Positions 54,543-62,388 of a stretch of DNA of 64,000 nucleotides are shown here, piece by piece. Both the position numbers and the translations under genes were made by a program. This DNA comes from Bordetella flabilis (GTDB lineage: Bacteria; Pseudomonadota; Gammaproteobacteria; Burkholderiales; Burkholderiaceae_B). Under the pieces are notes generated by a model. It had not been told where the DNA came from, made no database searches, and worked only from the letters and a program-made list of their open reading frames with translations. Positions within the stretch are counted from its first letter, which is position 1; every line of letters starts with the position of its first letter. The DNA lies in contig NZ_CP016172.1 of NCBI RefSeq assembly GCF_001676725.1, positions 4,588,001 through 4,652,000 of the forward strand, written 5' to 3'.

Positions 54543-54568
54543 AAAAAAGGAGCTTCGGCTCCTTTTTT
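54543..54568 (+). terminator. Rho-independent terminator after tRNA-Gly copy 2
   Basis: AAAAAAGGAGC-TTCG-GCTCCTTTTTT: 11-bp stem with a UUCG tetraloop and T-run. Symmetric A- and T-runs make it able to work in both directions, and so also to end the nitronate monooxygenase-like transcript from the right. Confidence 0.9.
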
Positions 54569-54743
54569 CATTGCAGCATCAGCCAGGGAAATCTAGCTGC
54601 GGCAATCGTGTTGCAGGCCAGGAACGAGGCCACAGAATGCGCGCGGTGCCGGTTCCGGCTTATTGCCAGGATTGGCTCGGAATGTTGCCCAGCACCCTCG
54701 GGCCTATGTCTGAAGACATGCCGCTCCCTCGCGCCAAGCGAAC

Positions 54744-55832
54744 TCATACGGCGTTCGGCGGCCGCATTTCCCTGCGCAGTTCCTCTACGAGCAGGGCGAC
54801 CATATCCGCCGCGGGCAGCTCGCGGGCAAGCGTAGCCCCCTGGCCGGCCCACTGCACGGCGAACTCCCCATGGTTCTCGTGCCTGCCCTCGAAGGCATTC
54901 AGGCGCTTGGTTACGTCGTAGGCCACCGGATAAGCCGGCACGGGCGGCGCGCCAAGTTGCTCCCCGTGCCTGATCAACCGGTTCACGATGCCTCTTGCGG
55001 GCCTGCCGGAGATCACCGATGTCAGGCGAGTCTGCATCGCCCGCTCGCTCTTCAGATTTCGGCGATAGTTCCCATTAGCCGACGACTCCGGGCACAGCAC
55101 GAATGCCGTTCCAAGTTGCACGGCCGATGCTCCGAGAGCGAGCATGGCACGGATGCCCCTACCGTCCATGATGCCTCCGGCGGCAACTACGGGCAGCGGC
55201 GTAGCGCGAGCGAGAAGTTGCACAAGCACCGACGTGCTGAGGAGTTCGTCGACGGCAAACTGGTCGAACATGCCGCGGTGGCCTCCGGCTTCGGAGCCCT
55301 GGGCCACGATCATGTCGATACCCGCTTCCTCGATCAATTTCGCCTCATACAGGTTGGTGGCCGTAGCCATGGTGACAATGCCCCGGCTGCGAAAACCGTC
55401 GATCCATTCACGCTTGGGAATTCCGAAGTGAAAGCTCACGGCAGCGGGGCGCTGCTCGCAAAGCACTTCGAAGGTGTCTTCCTGTTCCAGAAAAGAGGTG
55501 TATATCTCGCTCAACTGGGTGGGGCATGCTTCGCCCATTTCGGCAAAAAGCGGCTCGATAAAGCGGACCCATGCGGCCTCGACCCCGGGGTCGCGCGGCG
55601 CGGGAGGATGGCAAAACATGTTGACGGAGAATGGACGGCCGGTCAGTGCCCGCGTCTGCTGGATCATCTTCTTTGCCTGGGTAGCGCCGATCGCGCCGAT
55701 CCCCAACGAGCCGAGCGCCCCCGCGTCGGACACGGCGGCCGCCAGCGCTGGCGTGGAAACCCCCACCATCGGAGCTTGGATGATCGGGTGCCTGATACCC
55801 AGCCTGGATACGAAGTCATCGACTTTTTTCAT
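54744..55832 (-). CDS. Nitronate monooxygenase / 2-nitropropane dioxygenase-family flavoprotein
   Basis: 362 residues, FMN TIM barrel. Features: IRHPIIQAPMVGVSTPALAA, PFSVNMFCHPP, the flavin/active-site run DMIVAQGSEAGGHRGMF (His of GGH) and VVAAGGIMDGRGIRAMLALG ASAVQLGTAF. Family enzymes oxidise nitronates or act as quinone/enoyl reductases. It starts 22 bases after the MFS gene stop on the same strand, so both are probably one operon. Substrate unknown; role in defence against propionate-3-nitronate-like toxins is possible. Confidence 0.9.
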   Translation of the reverse strand: MKKVDDFVSRLGIRHPIIQAPMVGVSTPALAAAVSDAGALGSLGIGAIGATQAKKMIQQTRALTGRPFSVNMFCHPPAPRDPGVEAAWVRFIEPLFAEMGEACPTQLSEIYTSFLEQEDTFEVLCEQRPAAVSFHFGIPKREWIDGFRSRGIVTMATATNLYEAKLIEEAGIDMIVAQGSEAGGHRGMFDQFAVDELLSTSVLVQLLARATPLPVVAAGGIMDGRGIRAMLALGASAVQLGTAFVLCPESSANGNYRRNLKSERAMQTRLTSVISGRPARGIVNRLIRHGEQLGAPPVPAYPVAYDVTKRLNAFEGRHENHGEFAVQWAGQGATLARELPAADMVALLVEELRREMRPPNAV

Positions 55833-55853
55833 GGTCTTCCTTCCTGCGTTGGA

Positions 55854-57173
55854 CTAAAGCGGATTTGCGCTCGGGCCGCGGAGATGGCAGCGCTCGGACC
55901 AGTGGTTCATCCCCGCGCAGAGCACCAACAGCGCACTTGTCACAAAGAAAACGTGCGGCAATCCCATATGGATGCCAATGGCTCCACCCAACAAAGGGCC
56001 GACGACTTGACCCGAAAACTGCGCGGACTGGAGATAGCCCAATGCCGATCCAGAGTTCCCCTCGTACACCGAATGGCGAATCAGCTTTGCTACTGAAGGC
56101 AGCAACCCCGCCAGGGTCGCCCCCATGAGGCCTCGAAGCGCACCGAGCTGCCACCATTCTTTGACGAATGCCTGTGGGAGCAGGACCAAGGACGTGGCCA
56201 CCAGGCATCCAATGATGACCCTTCTGCTACCAACCCGATCCGCCAGCGCGCCAAGGCGAGGAGCGGCCAGAATGCTGCCGAGCGCGGAGCATGCCATGAT
56301 GATTCCGGCGGACTGAGCCAGCTTTTCGTGCGGGACACCGAGTCCTCCGAGGTAGACCGTGATGATGGGCTCGATCGACATGTTCGAGAGCAGGACCATC
56401 ATGGCCGTGATCAGCAGTGTCCATATGTACGGACTGTTGATCGCGTTATGGTTCAAACTGAAAGCTCTGGCCTTCGAGGACCGATGGCTCTGCGCGTCAA
56501 ACGCCTCGCGTACCAGAAAAATGGTCGCAAGCGCGGCGACAGCAATAACTCCGCCCCCGACGAAGAATGTGCCTCGTATCCCGACAAGGCCGGGCAGGAA
56601 GCCTCCCACCAGCGGCCCGACCAGGCTGCCCGCCAATGCGCCAGTGGACAGGACGCCTAACGCCCAACCGGCCCGCTCCCTGGGAGCCTGTGTGCCGATC
56701 ATCACCGTCGAAGCCGAGGCGTAGCCACCGACGAGCCCAGCGATCAGTCGCAGTACCACGAGATCGGTGATATTGCGCGCCAGACCGATCAAGGACATCA
56801 CGATGGCCATACCCACGGCTGCCCGTATCAGCATCGGTTTACGCCCGTACCGGTCGGCGAGTTTTCCCCAGATGGGCGCCGTGACTGCAGTTCCCAGAAA
56901 CGTCGCTCCGAAGGCGATTGCCGACCACTGAACGATGTCGTCCGAGGACTTCGCTCCCAACTGTTGGACGTATAGCGGCAGAAACGGCAGCAACATACTC
57001 AGACTGACCAAGGTGGTGAAAGAGCCGAAAACACAGACTGCCAGATTTCGCTTCCAGTACAACTCATTGCGTTCAGCGTAACCACGCATGGGAAACTCGT
57101 TCTTCGCTTTGCCTGGTGCGAGATCACGGCCTGAGGCGCTCACGGATGTTTCACGGGGATTCATGTTTCGCAT
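55854..57173 (-). CDS. MFS multidrug-type transporter, 12 spans
   Basis: 439 residues from ATG at 57173 (another ATG at 57164). Spans begin at about 40 (LAVCVFGSFTTLVSLSMLLP), with motif A as GKLADRYGRKPMLIRAAVGM and a second copy GALADRVGSRRVIIGCLVAT. The second-half start is IWTLLITAMMVLLSNMSIEP. It resembles Bmr/TetA-like proton antiporters. GC is visibly lower than in the core (48% in 56401-56460 by hand count), which suggests later acquisition beside the tRNA. Upstream of the nitronate monooxygenase-like gene. Confidence 0.88.
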   Translation of the reverse strand: MRNMNPRETSVSASGRDLAPGKAKNEFPMRGYAERNELYWKRNLAVCVFGSFTTLVSLSMLLPFLPLYVQQLGAKSSDDIVQWSAIAFGATFLGTAVTAPIWGKLADRYGRKPMLIRAAVGMAIVMSLIGLARNITDLVVLRLIAGLVGGYASASTVMIGTQAPRERAGWALGVLSTGALAGSLVGPLVGGFLPGLVGIRGTFFVGGGVIAVAALATIFLVREAFDAQSHRSSKARAFSLNHNAINSPYIWTLLITAMMVLLSNMSIEPIITVYLGGLGVPHEKLAQSAGIIMACSALGSILAAPRLGALADRVGSRRVIIGCLVATSLVLLPQAFVKEWWQLGALRGLMGATLAGLLPSVAKLIRHSVYEGNSGSALGYLQSAQFSGQVVGPLLGGAIGIHMGLPHVFFVTSALLVLCAGMNHWSERCHLRGPSANPL

Positions 57174-58023
57174 TCCGAGCGATGTTTCGATTCGCGGCCA
57201 CGTCCAGAATCCATGCGCCGACCATTGCCGCAGCGCCAACGACAGACAGGAGTGCGTAGTCGCCGCATGTTCGAGCGAAGGCGCGCGACAACGCATATGC
57301 AGCCACAGTCCGTGTTATCGCAAAGCCGACTGTCGGCCTCTTCCAGACAGCACCGTGCTGACTCTGGCCACGGGCGGGCAGCTCGCGAATACGTCGGACC
57401 ACCAGCGGTACGGCGCCTGTGACGGATTGCCTTGGCAAAATCCGATCTTGCCGGCCAGGAGCCTTGCGGGTATCGGTCCCAACTCTCCAAAATTCCGATG
57501 CCGCAAGGCTACGCGCGGTATGTAATCTTGAAAATTGAATTCTTGAGATTGGACCTATCTCTTATTCAGATATGCACACCGCGCCGGTGGAGTGCGCATA
57601 TTCCGGGCATGGCCTTAGCCGCCGGATGGCATTCGACCCAAGATGAGCGTCGAATCGAAGTCGATTTGAAGGGGGGAAAATGCGTCCGTTGGCCGATTCC
57701 TTGGATACCGCTTCGGCATAATGCCCAGCCCGGCTTTGAAGAGCCCCGCGGTCGGGAGCACAAGAGAGAGTTGGAGCGGCTTCGCCCCTTGATTATGTAT
57801 TTTCCTGACACCCGAAGCAGATCAGCCGCGCGGCACCCGTACGTCGGCACCAAGGCAGCCTCCCTGTGCGAACGGATTACTGGACGGGGCGGCGCCCCCC
57901 TATGGCGCGATTTATATGACCGCGCCGCGCACGGCCATGCTTTCCGCCAGTTTCGACTTCCGAGAGAAACAAGCCAAGAAAGGTCTTGCCGCGCCGCGGC
58001 GCCTCTGCCCTGCCGGCCCCGGC
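57174..58023. other. 850-base gap with no firm gene
   Basis: Open frames exist on both strands but lack ribosome sites, and several run antisense into the autotransporter. One plus-strand stretch (about 57609-57760, ATG at 57609) translates to RRIEVDLKGGKCVRWPIPWI and then PLRHNAQPGFEE. This vaguely resembles the DUF2442 core (a GR-x-Pro-x-W pattern) and could be a decayed remnant. The 57520-57600 part is AT-rich. Otherwise nothing recognised. Confidence 0.4.
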
Positions 58024-60891
58024 CTAAAACCGCATGGCCACCTTCAGCAAGCCCGACTGCTGCCGGTTCCCTCCCCCGAACTGCGCGTCGTAGGCGATGC
58101 CGGCCGTCGTATTGCGCGCGATGGTCATTTCCGCGCCAAGACCCAGCACGACGGCGTCGCGCGCAATAGGCACGCCCGTCACCGTGAAGGGGCCGCCGCC
58201 GTCGAACGCCAGTTCCTGCCTGGGCTTCACGTCGCCCATTGCGTGGCGCCAGCCCAGCGATGCAGTCAGGCGGCTGGGCGCGCGGTCGGCACCGAACTGC
58301 CACGCGCCGCGCAGTCCCAGCGTGGTGCTGGTCACATTGTCGGTACGTCCGGTCCCGTGCAGGGCGGCCGTACCGCCCGATTCGTCGAAGTCGCGCGTGC
58401 GCAACTGGTTCCACGCCACGCCGGCGAAAGGTTCAATCGTGTAGGCCTCGCCCAGCGGCAGGTTGTAGCCGAGTTCGGTGAACACTTGGGTCGAATTGGC
58501 GTGATAGGACGACTCCAGCTGCTGGTTCAGGGTGCCCGCCGCCACGTCGCGCTTCGTCTCGATATCGTGCCAGGTGTAGGCCGCGCCGGCCGTGAAGCGG
58601 AAATGGCCCGGGCCGACATGGAAGTTCCGTCCGCCGAACAAGGTCGCCGTATAGCTGTCGACATGCGTGCGCGACGACACATTGGCGATGGAACTGTGGC
58701 TGCCGGTATAGCCGAGCGCTCCGCCCAAGCGCCAGTCGCCGCCCACCGCGCCGTCGCCACCGACGAACAGCCCGCCGTCCGATTGGCGTACGCGCGACGC
58801 GTTGCCGTCGCTTGAAAATGTGCGCCAGTTGCCGAAAACCTGGGCCCACACCGGATACGCACCGCTTTGCGGCATGGCGTCGGCGGACGCCGCGCCCAAT
58901 TGGGCCGTGGGTCGTCCGGCAAGCGTCGGCGCATCCAGGTTGCCGCGCAAACGCGCCAGAGGCAGCATGCGGACGGTGTCCGCCAGGCTCTGCAACACAC
59001 TGGCGGTGCTCGCGTACGCTTCGCCGGAAAGCATGTTCAAGGCCGAGCGCGCTTCGTCCGGCGTCATGGTAAGCACTGCGCTCGCCACCTGGCTCGCGCC
59101 AGTACCGCCGGCCGCCTGCGCGACCGAACCCGCCAGTCCGCCGTTGCCGTCCGGTGTCGCGGCCGCCGCGCCCGTACTACTTGCGCCACCTGTGCCACTC
59201 GCGCCACTTGCGCTGCCCGAACCGCTGCCCGGAGCGCTGCCGTTCCCCGTCGGCGCCGATCCACTGCCGTTCACGGGTGGCGCTTCGTTATCCAACGCAC
59301 CGCCCACGCTGCTCTGGTTGCCTGTGTTGCCCACACTGCCGATCGGCACGTCGTTGCGCGAGAGCGTCATGAACGCATTGTTCGTGTCGTAGGAAAGCGT
59401 GGGAGTCAAGAACGCATACGCGCTCGACGCGCCGGTGAACCGGCCCTGTATGCCGCCATCCGCCGTCAGGATGTTGTAGGTCGTGCGCGGTGCATAGTTG
59501 CCGTCGGGTCCCACGTGCGCCACGGTGCCGTCGAGGTAGGCGACACCCGTGACGTGGATGCGGTCGCTCGCGTTGCTGGCGGGATCGGCATGCACACGAT
59601 AGACGGCGTCCTGGCCGAAGGTAAGGTTGCCATTGATGGTGAGCGTCCCGATGGGCGAACCATCGTTGCCTGGAGAGACAACCGCGGTGGGATAAAGCGT
59701 CGTGCTGCCCAATTGGCCGACACCCGCCAGTACGACTTCGCGGCCGATATCGACGGGACCGTTCAACTTGCCGTCGATTTCCAGGGCGCCGTCGGCGATC
59801 AGGATGGGGCCGCTCAGACCGCTGCTGTCCGCGGTCAGGATCAGCGATCCCGGTCCGGTCTTGACGAAGCCGTTCGTGCCTTGCAGAGGGTTGTCGATCG
59901 TGTCGACGAATTGTCCGGAGGCATAAGTGCCGTCGCCGACCACGATGGCCGGCGGGTTGCCGCCGTTGGGGACCAGGGTAATGGGAGCGCCTTGCAGCCG
60001 ATATCGATCGGTGGCGAACTGGATGCCGGACACGCGTACCGGCCCGGCGCCGCCATCGACGGTCACCGTGCCGACCGCGCCTGTGAAAATCGCATAGCCG
60101 CCATCGGGCAGCGCTCCCGTGGCATTGCCGGGACTATTCCAGTTCGTGCTGGCGGCGCTCCAGGTGCCATCGCCACCCCCGGCCCGGGTGGCGGACGCCA
60201 CGCCGTTGCCGTTCCACAAGTTGGTCGTGCTCGGGCCCAGGATGAGGTTGATCTGCTTGTCCCCGGTCAGTGACTGGATGGTCGCCGCAGGCACGGAGTC
60301 GCCGGTGACCGTGCCCAACGACAGGCCGCTGCCGCTCAGCGTCCCGCCGTATGACAGGATCCGGTAGTAGCCGGCGTTGACACCCAAGGTGTTCACCGTG
60401 ACGTTCAGCGTCGTGTTGTTGAGTGCGGCGTTGCCGCCTACGGTAATGTTGTCGCCAGTGCCTGGCTGCGTGATGGGCAGTCCCGCATAGCCCGTCTCGA
60501 AGTCGAACACGGCATTGTTCATCGACAGGTTGCCCCTGACGACGAGGTTGCCGTTGGACACACCGGTCGGCGTCCCGACAGAGTATCCGGGCGCCACGCG
60601 AGCGTTGCCCGTCACGCTGAGATCGCCATTGATCGAGCCGAAGCCGGCGACGGTGCCGTTCGAGTTCGCATCGACGTTCCCATCGATCGTGACGCCCGCT
60701 CCGCCACCGTTGCCGCCGATGACCAGCGTGCCGCCGCTGGCGGAGATTCCGCCGGGAAAGCTGGCCGAGCCGTCGAACACCCGCGTGTCGCCTGACGCAA
60801 TCGTCAGGTCCGCAGCAGTGACGCCGCCACAATAGGACGCGCTAAGCGCGAGCGTCGCCTTCAGCCATTTCTTCGTGCCATTCATCAACAT
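58024..60891 (-). CDS. Classical (type Va) autotransporter
   Basis: 955 residues, outer membrane. Signal peptide MLMNGTKKWLKATLALSASY to about residue 27 (VTAAD). The passenger (about 28-540) is Gly/Asn/Thr-rich with beta-helix and PATR-like repeats such as FVKTGPGSLILTADSSGLSG and LEIDGKLNGPVDIGREVVLA. A Gly/Ser/Ala/Pro low-complexity linker lies at about 540-580, and the 12-stranded beta domain from about 680 (YPVWAQVFGNWRTFSSDGNA) to the terminal LLKVAMRF, ending in Phe as required for BAM. No RGD or subtilase triad was noticed. GGGGGA ribosome site before ATG 60891. Adhesin role likely; not matched to a named Bordetella protein. Confidence 0.93.
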   Translation of the reverse strand: MLMNGTKKWLKATLALSASYCGGVTAADLTIASGDTRVFDGSASFPGGISASGGTLVIGGNGGGAGVTIDGNVDANSNGTVAGFGSINGDLSVTGNARVAPGYSVGTPTGVSNGNLVVRGNLSMNNAVFDFETGYAGLPITQPGTGDNITVGGNAALNNTTLNVTVNTLGVNAGYYRILSYGGTLSGSGLSLGTVTGDSVPAATIQSLTGDKQINLILGPSTTNLWNGNGVASATRAGGGDGTWSAASTNWNSPGNATGALPDGGYAIFTGAVGTVTVDGGAGPVRVSGIQFATDRYRLQGAPITLVPNGGNPPAIVVGDGTYASGQFVDTIDNPLQGTNGFVKTGPGSLILTADSSGLSGPILIADGALEIDGKLNGPVDIGREVVLAGVGQLGSTTLYPTAVVSPGNDGSPIGTLTINGNLTFGQDAVYRVHADPASNASDRIHVTGVAYLDGTVAHVGPDGNYAPRTTYNILTADGGIQGRFTGASSAYAFLTPTLSYDTNNAFMTLSRNDVPIGSVGNTGNQSSVGGALDNEAPPVNGSGSAPTGNGSAPGSGSGSASGASGTGGASSTGAAAATPDGNGGLAGSVAQAAGGTGASQVASAVLTMTPDEARSALNMLSGEAYASTASVLQSLADTVRMLPLARLRGNLDAPTLAGRPTAQLGAASADAMPQSGAYPVWAQVFGNWRTFSSDGNASRVRQSDGGLFVGGDGAVGGDWRLGGALGYTGSHSSIANVSSRTHVDSYTATLFGGRNFHVGPGHFRFTAGAAYTWHDIETKRDVAAGTLNQQLESSYHANSTQVFTELGYNLPLGEAYTIEPFAGVAWNQLRTRDFDESGGTAALHGTGRTDNVTSTTLGLRGAWQFGADRAPSRLTASLGWRHAMGDVKPRQELAFDGGGPFTVTGVPIARDAVVLGLGAEMTIARNTTAGIAYDAQFGGGNRQQSGLLKVAMRF
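59180..59215. repeat. Four imperfect 9-base repeats in the autotransporter linker
   Basis: CTTGCGCCA, CCTGTGCCA, CTCGCGCCA, CTTGCGCTG in a row (59180-59215). On the coding strand they specify the Ser-Gly-Ala / Gly-Thr-Gly part of the linker. The unit is a multiple of three, so expansion or contraction would change linker length without a frameshift. Confidence 0.7.
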
Positions 60892-60999
60892 GGATCCCCC
60901 ATATGTCGGTCAACGGTTGGATGCTCGAGCGTGCTGGACTACCGTAAAAAACGATTGCGGCGTGATGAACCAATCTGCGTAAACGGAAGAGCTCTTCGC

Positions 61000-61040
61000 A
61001 AAAAAAAACGCAATGTATACCGCTTTTTTCTTAATCCCAA
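61000..61040 (-). promoter_or_regulatory. Probable autotransporter promoter with 9-base A/T tract at the start site
   Basis: Minus strand: -35 TTGGGA (61040-61035), 17-base spacer, -10 TACATT (61017-61012), then T-tract 61008-61000 (nine T) at the predicted start of transcription (about 61005). It lies 110 bases before the autotransporter ATG. A TTCTTA/TAAGAA dyad (61028-61051) overlaps the -35. Confidence 0.45.
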
Positions 61041-61053
61041 GAACTTAAGAAGC

Positions 61054-61130
61054 GGATACCATCCAACGCTGAAAACCTCATTCTTAGGGCCTATCTAAAC
61101 GATTGAAAAACTACGCGTGGATACCATCCA
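61054..61130. promoter_or_regulatory. Two GGATACCATCCA dyads upstream of the autotransporter promoter
   Basis: The same 12-mer occurs at 61054-61065 and 61119-61130, 65 bases apart. Each is an inverted repeat (GGAT-ACC-ATCC); the second extends to GTGGAT-ACC-ATCCAC. Centres are at about -54 and -119 relative to the predicted start, positions typical of an activator. Binding protein unknown. Confidence 0.55.
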
Positions 61131-61239
61131 CAAGGGCGCCGCGATCATCCGTCGTGTTTTGTACGATGTAGCCGTTCCGTCGAATCAGCGTGAATGAATG
61201 AGCGCCGCATGCGGGGCGCGTGCAGCGAACGGCGGGAAC

Positions 61240-61360
61240 GAGGAGCACGGTTCGCGACGGCCCTAACGAACCCGGGGATCAAGGAACAAGGTTCGCGACG
61301 GCGAGAGCGAACGCGTGGATCGAGGAGCAAGGTTCGCGACAGCCATCGACCGCGCGAACG
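61240..61360. repeat. 41-base tandem repeat, about 2.6-3 copies
   Basis: Unit 1 is 61240-61280, unit 2 is 61281-61321, and a third, diverging unit starts at 61322. Shared core GGTTCGCGACGGC; units 1 and 2 both end in GGATC. Each unit includes an inverted repeat GTTCGC...GCGAAC (in unit 2, 61291-61296 and 61307-61312, 10-base loop; in unit 1 the right arm is CGAAC). A partial earlier copy (GCGAACGGCGGGAAC) precedes unit 1. Confidence 0.75.
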
Positions 61361-61460
61361 CCAGCGGAATTCGAGCGTGGCTATACTGATTCGGCGCGCG
61401 AACCGGGGCGGCTTGAACCGCGCCATCACGCGCTTGTTTGCACGACGGCTGCGCTATCGC

Positions 61461-62387
61461 TTATACGGGCCGGCGGACAGCGCGCCTGCCGAGCAACTCA
61501 CGCCGCCCGAAACTACTGGACTGTCGCGCCACTTCCGCGACCTTGTGGCCAAGGGCCGCGTCGGGATGCTTGAGGAAGCAGCAGGAGTAGGTGACAGCAG
61601 GCCCGGGAACGGAGGTCTTCACCAGAACGAGGCTTCCGGAGCGAAGTTCGCTTCGGAAGAGCTGCACGGGCAGGCAGCTGATACCGATGCCGGCCGCGAC
61701 CAGACCGGCCAAGGCTTGGATATTGTTGCCACCATAGATGCGCTCGGGCCGCACCCCCGCGCCTTCCCAGAGCCGGTTGCAGACAAGCGTGATGATCGAA
61801 TTCTCGGACTGTTCAATCATCGGCTTCGAGGCAAGCTCCTGCAGCGAATGCGTGACGTCCGTGGGAAAAATCCCCGGAGCGGAAAACCATCCGAACTTCA
61901 CGTCGCCGATGCTCACCCTCACCACCGTTTCCAACGAACCGGGGTCAGGCAAGATCGCGAAGTCCAGGTCGCCGCATTCCAGCTTTTCCTGCAATGTCAG
62001 CGAAAGGTCGATCTGGGGTTGAACGATGATCGAGGGATACTGGTCTTTCATCCGTTTCAGGAAGTCAGAAAACCAGGTCAGCGCGACCATCTCGGTCAAA
62101 CCGACTTTCAGAACCCGGACAGGCGGATGACCTGAGCGCTTCAACTGGTCAAGCGCCTGGAGCTGTTCGAAAAGACGTTCACACTCCGCCTCGAGTTCCC
62201 GGCCGAGCCGCGTCAGTTGGCTCTTCCGTCCTTCGCCTTCGAACAGCGGCCCCGCCGCGGCAGCCTCGACCTCCTGCAACCGCTTGGTCGCGGCGGATTG
62301 CGTAATGTGCAGCTTTTCCGCCGCCTTGTTCAGCGTGCCCAGCCGCGCCACCCAGTAGAACGCCTGCAACTGCTTGATCGTAAGCAT
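61461..62387 (-). CDS. LysR-family regulator A (tandem pair)
   Basis: 308 residues; MLTIKQLQAFYWVARLGTLN KAAEKLHITQSAATKRLQEV (1-40), then the effector domain with VLKVGLTEMVALTWFSDFLK, CGDLDFAILPDP and LAGLVAAGIGISCLPVQL. ATG at 62387 is one base after the stop of the second LysR gene, so the two are translationally linked. The same subgroup pattern GLTE.VALTW.. is seen in its neighbour. Probably controls the divergent aminotransferase unit or the autotransporter side (unknown). Confidence 0.9.
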   Translation of the reverse strand: MLTIKQLQAFYWVARLGTLNKAAEKLHITQSAATKRLQEVEAAAAGPLFEGEGRKSQLTRLGRELEAECERLFEQLQALDQLKRSGHPPVRVLKVGLTEMVALTWFSDFLKRMKDQYPSIIVQPQIDLSLTLQEKLECGDLDFAILPDPGSLETVVRVSIGDVKFGWFSAPGIFPTDVTHSLQELASKPMIEQSENSIITLVCNRLWEGAGVRPERIYGGNNIQALAGLVAAGIGISCLPVQLFRSELRSGSLVLVKTSVPGPAVTYSCCFLKHPDAALGHKVAEVARQSSSFGRRELLGRRAVRRPV

Positions 62388-62388
62388 G

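Larger units (their letters stand above)
60892..61460. other. Autotransporter upstream region
   Basis: About 570 bases with no credible gene. The left half is AT-rich and holds the autotransporter promoter, a 9-A tract and two dyads; the right half holds a 41-base tandem repeat. Frames that run through the repeat on either strand are Arg-rich and repetitive and are not taken as genes. Confidence 0.6.

Noticed and set aside
57432..58169. 245-codon plus-strand frame in the gap before the autotransporter
   Set aside because: Its second half is antisense to the autotransporter beta domain and there is no ribosome site; only the short DUF2442-like stretch is worth noting.
61028..61051. BvgA-type heptamer pair at the autotransporter promoter
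   Set aside because: The TTCTTA/TAAGAA dyad only partly fits the BvgA heptamer and spacing, so a virulence-regulator site is not claimed.
61240..61360. CRISPR array
   Set aside because: Units are contiguous 41-base tandem copies without unique spacers, and there are no cas genes.
61194..62135. Plus-strand Arg-rich frame across the 41-base repeat and the LysR gene
   Set aside because: It is antisense to a clear LysR and its first part only translates the tandem repeat.
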